Part shown: positions 54,768-60,317 of the stretch, piece by piece
Position numbering within the stretch: the first letter of the stretch is position 1
Layout of the letters: every line of letters starts with the position of its first letter
Translations under genes and position numbers: made by a program
NCBI GenBank assembly: GCA_025454915.1
Contig: JALONN010000001.1
Location: 248,001-312,000, forward strand
Direction of reading: 5' to 3'
DNA length: 64,000 nt
Source: Raineya sp.
Lineage (GTDB): Bacteria > Bacteroidota > Bacteroidia > Cytophagales > Thermonemataceae
Notes under the pieces: generated by a model
Told to the model about the DNA's origin: nothing
Seen by the model: only the letters and a program-made list of their open reading frames with translations
Databases searched by the model: none

Positions 54768-55104
54768 TGGTAGGCATGATTTCTCTGATTTCTACACTTG
54801 CACCCATATCCAGAGCAGGGCAACCTTTGGCTATTTCAGTAGCTTCGGCAAGTGAGCCTGCAAGCAGAAAATAAAATCCACTGATACACTCTTTGCTTTC
54901 AATATAAGGTCCATCCATGACAATTCTGTTTTCACCTTTGATATGAGACCCAGCTGATTCTAAAGGACTACCTGATTTAAAATGTCCCTGAGCAACCAAA
55001 TTTTCAACCCATTGAATATGCTTTTCAATGTCTTCTTGCATTTGTTGGGCTGTTAGGTTGCCATAGTTAGCATTTTCACGGATAAGCATTAAAAACTCTT
55101 TCAT
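54760..55104 (-). CDS. YCII-related protein, sigma-factor partner
   Basis: 114 residues. MKEFLMLIRENANY, QMQEDIEKHIQWVENLVAQG, MDGPYIESKECISGFYFLLA and AKGCPALDMGASVEIREIMP are the hallmarks of the YCII/DGPF family. Such genes accompany this sigma-factor type; the protein may carry a signal or inhibit the sigma factor, but the mechanism is not established. It overlaps the sigma gene. Confidence 0.9.
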   Translation of the reverse strand: MKEFLMLIRENANYGNLTAQQMQEDIEKHIQWVENLVAQGHFKSGSPLESAGSHIKGENRIVMDGPYIESKECISGFYFLLAGSLAEATEIAKGCPALDMGASVEIREIMPTNE

Positions 55105-55205
55105 AAAAGTAGGATTTAAAGGTTAATAATAATGATTTTTATACAATGACAATCCACTTTTGAGTTCGGGGACAAAAATTTAAAAAAAAATTAAAAATAT
55201 TTTTA

Positions 55206-55244
55206 ATTACGCAATTCTATTGCGTAATAGGCTATGTATCTTTG
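55206..55244 (+). promoter_or_regulatory. Promoter of the interrupted-tRNA operon with palindromic operator
   Basis: Perfect inverted repeat ATTACGCAAT-TCT-ATTGCGTAAT at 55206-55228, followed by a -7 box TATCTTTG at 55237-55244. The start of transcription would then fall near 55250, just before the first GGTCAA element. The palindrome overlaps the -33 region, so a bound repressor or activator would control the whole array. No adjacent gene encodes an obvious DNA-binding partner apart from the sigma factor upstream. Confidence 0.65.
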
Positions 55245-55254
55245 TATCATCAGA

Positions 55255-55320
55255 AAGGTCAAGAATAAATTACTTCTAAAACAACTTTTTCCCAAGTCAA
55301 AAAATTTGTTCAATTACCTG
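55255..55320 (+). ncRNA. Spacer hairpin H0, GGTCAA element upstream of tRNA-like gene 1
   Basis: AGGT at 55256-55259 pairs with ACCT (55316-55319), C60 is bulged, AA pairs with TT, and GAATAAATT (55263-55271) pairs with AATTTGTTC (55303-55311). The loop begins ACTTCT. It has GGTCAA-N6-ATTACTTCT, the same linear motif as seven other sites in the array. In this group the GGTCAA strand comes first and the AATTACC strand last. Confidence 0.75.
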
Positions 55321-55330
55321 ATGATAAAAA

Positions 55331-55451
55331 GAAGCAGTAGCTCAGATGGTTAGAGCGACGTAAAATTTTGTAATTATCGTTTTGGTCAAACAAGATTTAC
55401 TCCTATAGCCTGTCACGCCGTAGGTCGCTGGTTCGAGTCCAGCCTGCTTCG
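55331..55451 (+). tRNA. Interrupted tRNA-like gene 1, anticodon GUC (Asp)
   Basis: With an insert at 55361-55407 (47 nt) removed, the sequence folds as a 74-nt cloverleaf: acceptor GAAGCAG with CTGCTTC, D-arm GCTC/GAGC, anticodon stem ACG+GC with GCCGT, loop CTGTCAC, variable AGGTC, T-arm GCTGG-TTCGAGT-CCAGC. G73, the GUC anticodon and C38 agree with tRNA-Asp. The insert lies inside the 5' strand of the anticodon stem, between positions 29 and 30. It forms a hairpin (GTAAA with TTTAC; TTATC near GGTCAA). No CCA is encoded. Whether it is spliced and charged is unknown. Confidence 0.8.
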
Positions 55452-55457
55452 CTAGTT

Positions 55458-55519
55458 AAGGTCAAGTGATGCTTACTTCTCAATCTTTCGACAAAAGCAA
55501 ATAGTATCACAATTACCTA
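55458..55519 (+). ncRNA. Spacer hairpin H1 between tRNA-like genes 1 and 2
   Basis: AGGT/ACCT, a bulged C, AA/TT, and GTGAT (55466-55470) pairing with ATCAC (55506-55510). The loop holds CTTACTTCT (55472-55480), six bases after GGTCAA. Confidence 0.8.
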
Positions 55520-55530
55520 ATTAAAATATG

Positions 55531-55654
55531 GAAACAGTAGTGTAATGGTAGCACACAGCCATTTTTGAGCTTTCTAATTATCTTTCAAAAGGTCAAAAAA
55601 GGCTTACTTCAAAGTGGGGAGGCTGTAGTGAGGGTTCGATTCCTTTCTGTTTCT
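55531..55654 (+). tRNA. Interrupted tRNA-like gene 2, anticodon GGG (Pro by anticodon, Gly-like body)
   Basis: Removing 55561-55613 (53 nt) leaves a 71-nt cloverleaf: acceptor GAAACAG with CTGTTTC, D-arm GTGT/GCAC, anticodon stem CAGCC with GGCTG, loop GTGGGGA, T-arm GAGGG-TTCGATT-CCTTT. Anticodon GGG with G37 points to Pro, but U73, the short variable loop and the body resemble tRNA-Gly, so the charging identity is unclear. The insert lies at the 31/32 boundary and pairs TTTGA with TCAAA at its base. GGTCAA at 55591 is followed after six bases by CTTACTTC. Confidence 0.75.
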
Positions 55655-55671
55655 CAAAAATAAAAAAATAC

Positions 55672-55789
55672 GAAGCAGTAGCTCAGTTGGTAGAGCACGT
55701 AAGCTTAAAAATTACCAAAAGTGGTCAATTTAAACTTACTTCTAACACTTTTAACGTCGTGGTCGTTGGTTCGAGTCCAACCTGCTTCA
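55672..55789 (+). tRNA. Interrupted tRNA-like gene 3, anticodon UUU (Lys)
   Basis: Removing 55700-55744 (45 nt) leaves a 73-nt cloverleaf: acceptor GAAGCAG with CTGCTTC, the same as gene 1, D-arm GCTC/GAGC, anticodon stem CG+ACA with CGTCG (one A-C mismatch at 31:39), loop CTTTTAA, variable TGGTC, T-arm GTTGG-TTCGAGT-CCAAC, A73. Anticodon and loop match tRNA-Lys. The insert is a strong hairpin: GTAAG with CTTAC, then AATTACC against GGTCAATT with one bulged C. Junction position could be one base off. No H element lies between genes 2 and 3. Confidence 0.78.
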
Positions 55790-55796
55790 CTTAGTC

Positions 55797-55852
55797 AAGG
55801 TCAAGCAATGCTTACTTCTATTCATTGGACGAAACAGCATTTCAATTACCTA
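55797..55852 (+). ncRNA. Spacer hairpin H2 between tRNA-like genes 3 and 4
   Basis: AGGT/ACCT, bulged C, AA/TT, then GCAATGCT (55805-55812) pairing with AGCATTTC (55836-55843) with one mismatch. CTTACTTCT at 55811-55819, six bases after GGTCAA. Confidence 0.8.
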
Positions 55853-55864
55853 AACTAAAAAAAT

Positions 55865-55988
55865 GAAATAGTGATGTAATGGTAGCATGCCAGTTATTTT
55901 GAGTTTTTTCATTATCTGTAAAGGTCAAAAAAAGCTTACTTCAAAATTCTGTAAGACTGGTCGAGAGGTTCGAATCCTTCCTGTTTCA
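55865..55988 (+). tRNA. Interrupted tRNA-like gene 4, anticodon GUA (Tyr by anticodon)
   Basis: Removing 55895-55948 (54 nt) leaves a 70-nt cloverleaf: acceptor GAAATAG with CTGTTTC, D-arm ATGT/GCAT, anticodon stem CCAGT with ACTGG, loop CTGTAAG, variable TCG, T-arm AGAGG-TTCGAAT-CCTTC with a mismatch at the base, A73. Anticodon GUA is Tyr, but bacterial tRNA-Tyr has a long variable arm, which is absent. It is a paralogue of gene 2. The insert base pairs ATTTTGA with TCAAAAT, and carries TTATC and GGTCAA-N6-CTTACTTC. Confidence 0.75.
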
Positions 55989-55992
55989 CTTT

Positions 55993-56062
55993 AAGGTCAA
56001 TAGTTACTTACTTCTGCCGTAAGGCACTTCACTTTTACTGAACCTAGTAACTAAATTATCTT
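55993..56062 (+). ncRNA. Spacer hairpin H3 between tRNA-like gene 4 and the TerD-like gene
   Basis: AAGGT (55993-55997) pairs with ATCTT (56058-56062), including a G-U pair; C98 is bulged; AA pairs with TT; TAGTTACT (56001-56008) pairs perfectly with AGTAACTA (56046-56053). The loop carries CTTACTTCT and a small GCC-GGC hairpin. It ends 20 bases before the ATG of the next gene, so it may also affect translation. Confidence 0.8.
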
Positions 56063-56082
56063 ACTTTTAAACAAATACAATT

Positions 56083-58317
56083 ATGAAAAATTTACAAAAA
56101 GTAGCCCTTCGTCAAAAAGCAGTGTTTATTGCAGATGTACAAAATGTATCTGAAGACAAGGCTATCAGACCAACAACTGCCAATTTAGTGGCAAATTTAG
56201 CAAAATTGGGCTTCAGTGTTTCCGAACCTTTATTGAAGGCTTTGAACCAAACTTCGCCTAAATATCAGTTAGATTTATTGGAACAGTTTCGTGAGGTGAT
56301 GGGGGTAAATAAAAACTGGACACCTTTAGTAAAAGGTTGGGATACACCAACAGGCGAAACCCTTACTGACCATATTATGACATGGTTTGCCAATATTTTC
56401 CAAGCGAAAGGTACACGTCTGCAATGTGGACACATTATCCCTGCTGATACATTTCCTTTGGAACGTTACAACGGTTGCCCTTTTTGTGGAACTCCTTTCG
56501 AGAAAGGTGAAATAGAAGTGATGGGACAAGGAAGTAAGCTAAAATTATTGAATTTGTGGACAGAAAAAGAAGCAAAAGCATTTTTTGCAGATTTACTGAC
56601 TTCCAAAACAGCTTTGGATGCTACCCAAATGGATAGCTTGAAAATATTGTTATCAGAATTTCCTTTGCCTCAGGTGGCAGTAGGTATGAAAGAAACTTTG
56701 ATGGCAGTCATAGATTTGTGTATTGAACAAAATCAACCAGAAAAAGCACAAAGTTTGTTTGCTTCACCAACAGATATTTTGCGTTACTTATGGTACAAAC
56801 ATACTGGTTTTTTGCAAATTATAGAGCCAAAAACGATTGTAAAACGTTCAGTAAAAAATAGCCAACATATTTTTAAACCTTTAGATAAAAGTGCAAAAGC
56901 TAAATTAGAAACAAAGGAACTTTTAAATCTCAAATACAACAGAGCAGAATGTTTGCGAGTAGCCAAATGGTTGAACGATTTGCCTATGGACACAGAGAAA
57001 ATCTGTGAATCGATGCACCCTAAACGTGGTATGTGGGTTCGCTTCATCAGAGCTTTACGACTTGCTGAGTACAGTAAAAAAGCAGGTTTTGAGAAGTTAA
57101 AAGCTATCTTGGATATGTTTTACAACGAGACATACCCAGTATGGCAGGGAACAATCAATTACTACAAACTGCGTTCGGATGTAGCTAAAACCATGAATTT
57201 ATTAAAACAACGCCCAGGTTTGTTTGCCCGTTCATTGTTTGCCAATATGTTGTGGTTTGGAAAAGATGAAGTATTATCAGCATTTGCCGATATTATTGAT
57301 AAAGTTCCTGCTCGTTTGGTGTTTACACTCAATATGTATGCAGAAAACTACTTCAAAAAAGGTGGTTTTAGAACTGTACGACCTTTGGGTGGTGTGGCTA
57401 AAGGGGTAGCAGCCAATCCGTTACTATCTTTATACACTGATGAGCAACTTGAAGAAATGAAAGATGGTATCGCTGATTTGTGTATACTTGCTATGAAAAA
57501 ACGTTTTGCAGCTATCCAGACAGAAAGCAAAACAATTTACATAGACCCAATGCTTTACAAAATGCCTGTGGCAATCGGTGATAGAAGTGAAAGTGTACAA
57601 GATTTGCCTACAGCATTACAAGGTACTCGTTTTGTGGTAGATGGTGATAAAGTTCGTTTGTTTATGCAATGGGGTACAGGAATGCCTGCTCAACACTTGG
57701 ATATGGATTTGAGCTGTCATATTGCTTACGAAAACAGACAAGATTACTGCTCTTACGCTCATTTGGTGACAACAGGATGTAAACATAGTGGTGATATCCG
57801 AAGCATCCCAGACAAAATAGGTACAGCCGAGTACATCGAGATTTCAGTAAGTGAATTACAAAAAGCGAAAGCAAAATACGTAACATTTACTTGTAATGCG
57901 TACAGTAATGGCTCTATCACACCTAATTTGGTGATAGGTTGGATGAATAGCAAACACCCTATGAAAATCTCTGAAAGAACAGGTGTTGCCTACGACCCTT
58001 CTTGTGTTCAACACCAAGTTCGTGTAACACAAAAATTAACCAAAGGTCTGGTTTTTGGAGTGTTGGATGTAGAAGCAGCAGAGATAGTTTGGCTTGAAAT
58101 GCCTTTTGACGGACAAGTAGTACAAGGCTTAGATTTGAGAAATATCAAAGCTTTGTTAGGAAAATTAGATAGCAAACTAAGTGTAGGTAACTTGCTTGCT
58201 ATCAAGGCAGAAGCTCAGAATTTGACAATCCTTGAAACTGCTGAAAATGCAGATGAAGTGTATGATGCAAATTGGGCTATCAATTCGGCTGCTGTAACTA
58301 AATTGCTTGTAGATTAA
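56083..58317 (+). CDS. Zinc-site protein with TerD-like C-terminal region (MXAN_6230/SCO0854-like)
   Basis: 744 residues, cytoplasmic, no membrane segments. The N-terminal region (about 30-110) is helical, followed by a Cys/His cluster: Cys115 and His117 in LQCGHIIPADTF, then Cys132 and Cys135 in RYNGCPFCGTPF, a RING- or ribbon-like zinc site. The middle is helical (270-500). Residues about 498-650 read like a TerD domain: LDMDLSCHIAYENR, CKHSGDIRSIPDKIGTAEYI, then NAYSNGSITPNLVIGWMNSK. This matches what I recall of the MXAN_6230/SCO0854 RING-domain family. Its gene directly follows the interrupted tRNAs, suggesting that it binds or handles these RNAs; that is inference. Confidence 0.7.
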   Translation: MKNLQKVALRQKAVFIADVQNVSEDKAIRPTTANLVANLAKLGFSVSEPLLKALNQTSPKYQLDLLEQFREVMGVNKNWTPLVKGWDTPTGETLTDHIMTWFANIFQAKGTRLQCGHIIPADTFPLERYNGCPFCGTPFEKGEIEVMGQGSKLKLLNLWTEKEAKAFFADLLTSKTALDATQMDSLKILLSEFPLPQVAVGMKETLMAVIDLCIEQNQPEKAQSLFASPTDILRYLWYKHTGFLQIIEPKTIVKRSVKNSQHIFKPLDKSAKAKLETKELLNLKYNRAECLRVAKWLNDLPMDTEKICESMHPKRGMWVRFIRALRLAEYSKKAGFEKLKAILDMFYNETYPVWQGTINYYKLRSDVAKTMNLLKQRPGLFARSLFANMLWFGKDEVLSAFADIIDKVPARLVFTLNMYAENYFKKGGFRTVRPLGGVAKGVAANPLLSLYTDEQLEEMKDGIADLCILAMKKRFAAIQTESKTIYIDPMLYKMPVAIGDRSESVQDLPTALQGTRFVVDGDKVRLFMQWGTGMPAQHLDMDLSCHIAYENRQDYCSYAHLVTTGCKHSGDIRSIPDKIGTAEYIEISVSELQKAKAKYVTFTCNAYSNGSITPNLVIGWMNSKHPMKISERTGVAYDPSCVQHQVRVTQKLTKGLVFGVLDVEAAEIVWLEMPFDGQVVQGLDLRNIKALLGKLDSKLSVGNLLAIKAEAQNLTILETAENADEVYDANWAINSAAVTKLLVD

Positions 58318-58319
58318 CC

Positions 58320-58346
58320 AAAGAGGGTGTAAAATGCACCCTCTTT
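58320..58346 (+). terminator. Hairpin after the TerD-like gene, weak terminator or attenuator
   Basis: AAAGAGGGTG and CACCCTCTTT form a perfect 10-bp stem directly after the stop. It is followed by ATAAAAAA and not by a T-run, so read-through into the two nucleotidyltransferase genes is likely; it may lower their expression. Confidence 0.6.
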
Positions 58347-58362
58347 ATAAAAAATTACAACT

Positions 58363-59127
58363 ATGGACTTTCCATATCCTTATTATTTGTATGGTTCTGA
58401 CGATTCCCAAGACCAAGATGTAATCATCTGGATACCTGATAGTTTGATGCCACCTACACAACAAGAACGCAAAATCTTGGTGCAAGAATTGGTACAAACC
58501 CATCAGAAACCTTGGAATGCTACGCTGGTAACCATCAAAGATGGATATCTGACAGACACGATTTATCCAAAAGCATGGATAGACGGGCTGAATAACTCTT
58601 TATATACAACTTATCATTTACATACACAAAAACATTCTAACCCTATTAAGGGTTTAATGAAGAGGAATAAGCTTTTAGGAATTTATAAAACAGCCCGAAC
58701 AACACTTACATTGCTGACTCGCACACATTTAAGAACGTCTGTTCGTCCTGTGGTGAATGGGGTACACCCCTTCGAAATGAAACTAAAAGCTTTAAAAATG
58801 GTAAATTTCTTTGAAATAGATGATTTTAACCAAAAAAACACCAAAAACGAAGATATTTGGAAAACAGTAGCTTTTTATTTGGGACAAAATATCTCTCTCA
58901 TTGAAAACAACATAGAAATTTACACAAAAAAAGATTTGATAAAGTATCACCCAAATCTTGAAAATTTGGTCTATAGAAAAGCGATTACAGATACAGAAAA
59001 ACAGATTTTACAAACTTATTTGGAATATTGGCTTACAATGGCAGAGCATTATGGAATTTATACTTCAGAAGGGATATTTCTGAAATGCAATGAAGAAACC
59101 ATAAACATGAAAGATGAAGTTTTTTAA
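58363..59127 (+). CDS. Minimal nucleotidyltransferase-like protein 1 (Pol beta superfamily)
   Basis: 254 residues. YYLYGSDDSQDQDVIIWIPD near residues 7-26 is a Pol-beta-type GS-x4-DxD motif (Gly11, Ser12, Asp17, Asp19); a further Asp in DGYLTDT could complete the metal site. The remainder is helical (TYHLHTQKHSNPIKGLMKRN, RTTLTLLTRTHLRTSVRPVV). It is a paralogue of the next gene. Such stand-alone nucleotidyltransferases are known components of bacterial RNA-repair operons. The likely reaction is adding nucleotides to an RNA end or modifying a protein; this is inference from context. Confidence 0.7.
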   Translation: MDFPYPYYLYGSDDSQDQDVIIWIPDSLMPPTQQERKILVQELVQTHQKPWNATLVTIKDGYLTDTIYPKAWIDGLNNSLYTTYHLHTQKHSNPIKGLMKRNKLLGIYKTARTTLTLLTRTHLRTSVRPVVNGVHPFEMKLKALKMVNFFEIDDFNQKNTKNEDIWKTVAFYLGQNISLIENNIEIYTKKDLIKYHPNLENLVYRKAITDTEKQILQTYLEYWLTMAEHYGIYTSEGIFLKCNEETINMKDEVF

Positions 59128-59138
59128 ACACTACAACT

Positions 59139-59843
59139 ATGAAAACACTACAATATCAATTTTTTGGCTCACAAAACTCACAAGACATTGATGTGGCTTT
59201 TGTGTTGGATGTATTGCCTGAAACTACCCAAGAAAGAGCTAATTTGAGTAAACATTATAGCCAAATGCTTGCTGAAATACATGGTTTTACTCGTCCTGTA
59301 AATGGAAATCTGGTAGTAGCTGAAAAAGGAGTGCTTACAGATGTGTTTAAAGGAACAAAAGATGAACTCAATAATGCTTTGTATTATACGTATTCTTTGC
59401 ATGCACAATACTCTGAAAGTGTGATAAGCAAATTAGTTGAAAGAGATGTAGACTTGAAGTTTATTCGAGCCAGCAGAAGCATCTTGTCTTATTTTACACG
59501 AACCTCCATCAGAGTGGCTGTAAAAGATGCTTTAAAAGGTGATATAGACCTTAAATATCAGACACTTAAAGATATGGATTTTGTAGGAGTTTTGGCATCA
59601 GAAGTAAACGATTTGGATTCTAGAAAAAGTATTGCTTTTCAATTGGGACAAGCCATAGGCTTAGACGATGGGGTAGAACTTTATACCAAAGATTCTATAA
59701 AAGCTTTATATCCTGTCTTAAAACCTTATTTAGACAGAGAAAAAACAGTCTTCCTACAAGGGTTACAAGATATGCTCGATATTTTCTTATGGAAATTAGA
59801 CATTCGAAGACACAGTATGCCTCTTAAATTTGAATACAAATAA
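59139..59843 (+). CDS. Minimal nucleotidyltransferase-like protein 2 (Pol beta superfamily)
   Basis: 234 residues, 11 bases after its paralogue. QFFGSQNSQDIDVAFVLDVL near 8-27 has the same GS-x4-DxD motif (Gly10, Ser11, Asp16, Asp18), and GVLTDVFKGTKDELNNALYY aligns with GYLTDTIYPKAWIDGLNNSL of the first protein. Shared later segments are ERDVDLKFIRASRSILSYFT and TRTSIRVAVKDAL. Two tandem, diverged copies suggest a heteromer or two different RNA substrates. A strong terminator ends the operon here. Confidence 0.72.
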   Translation: MKTLQYQFFGSQNSQDIDVAFVLDVLPETTQERANLSKHYSQMLAEIHGFTRPVNGNLVVAEKGVLTDVFKGTKDELNNALYYTYSLHAQYSESVISKLVERDVDLKFIRASRSILSYFTRTSIRVAVKDALKGDIDLKYQTLKDMDFVGVLASEVNDLDSRKSIAFQLGQAIGLDDGVELYTKDSIKALYPVLKPYLDREKTVFLQGLQDMLDIFLWKLDIRRHSMPLKFEYK

Positions 59844-59877
59844 AAGCCCCTAAATGATAGATTTTAGGGGCTTTTTT
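59842..59877 (+). terminator. Terminator of the interrupted-tRNA/nucleotidyltransferase operon
   Basis: AAAAGCCCCTAAA and TTTAGGGGCTTTTTT, with a T-run. Confidence 0.92.
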
Positions 59878-59947
59878 ATTTTTATATCTTTACAACACCC
59901 TTTTTCAAACTTTTTTTGTATTTTTGCTTTTTGAAGCATTAAAAAGT

Positions 59948-60286
59948 ATGACACCATACGAGCAGATAAAAGTTTCTGAAGAGAAAATATACAGATATTT
60001 TGCAGGAAAAAGCTCCTATATTGAAGTATTTGAATATCTCGAAGAAAAACCCTATGCAAGAAATCTGCCTGAACCCAATACGTTTACAGGAAACTTTCCT
60101 TGGATGGTTGTCTTAGGTGTTTTTATGGTGAATTGTGTATGCTATTTATGGATATTTCTTGCTTTCTTATGGCTTCCAGCCCTTCTTGTATATGTGGGTA
60201 TATGGATTCGTCAAAAATATAAAATTAAGAAAGAATTAGAAATAGTGCTTCAAAACATCAAAAATGAAATAATTACAAAATCATAG
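59948..60286 (+). CDS. Small membrane protein of unknown function
   Basis: 112 residues from the ATG at 59948. A soluble N-terminal half (MTPYEQIKVSEEKIYRYFAG, IEVFEYLEEKPYARNLPEPN) is followed by two adjacent hydrophobic segments (about 53-72 and 73-88) and a basic helical tail. No family is recognised. It is 31 bases upstream of valS and may be co-transcribed. Confidence 0.6.
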   Translation: MTPYEQIKVSEEKIYRYFAGKSSYIEVFEYLEEKPYARNLPEPNTFTGNFPWMVVLGVFMVNCVCYLWIFLAFLWLPALLVYVGIWIRQKYKIKKELEIVLQNIKNEIITKS

Positions 60287-60317
60287 ACCAGATTTTAGGA
60301 TTCAATTAGTAACAATC

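Noticed and set aside
55361..55948. Group I or group II introns in the tRNA genes
   Set aside because: At 45-54 nt the inserts are far too short for either class, and none of the conserved cores (P7, domain V) can be seen.
55331..55988. Decayed tRNA pseudogenes
   Set aside because: All four keep paired acceptor, D, anticodon and T arms, and a conserved T-loop (TTCGANT). The inserts keep covarying helices, so selection is evident.
55255..56062. CRISPR array reading of the regularly spaced GGTCAA-N6-CTTACTTCT repeats
   Set aside because: The repeats are short, alternate in arrangement with their pairing strand, and the intervening sequences are tRNA arms and not unique spacers. No cas gene is present.
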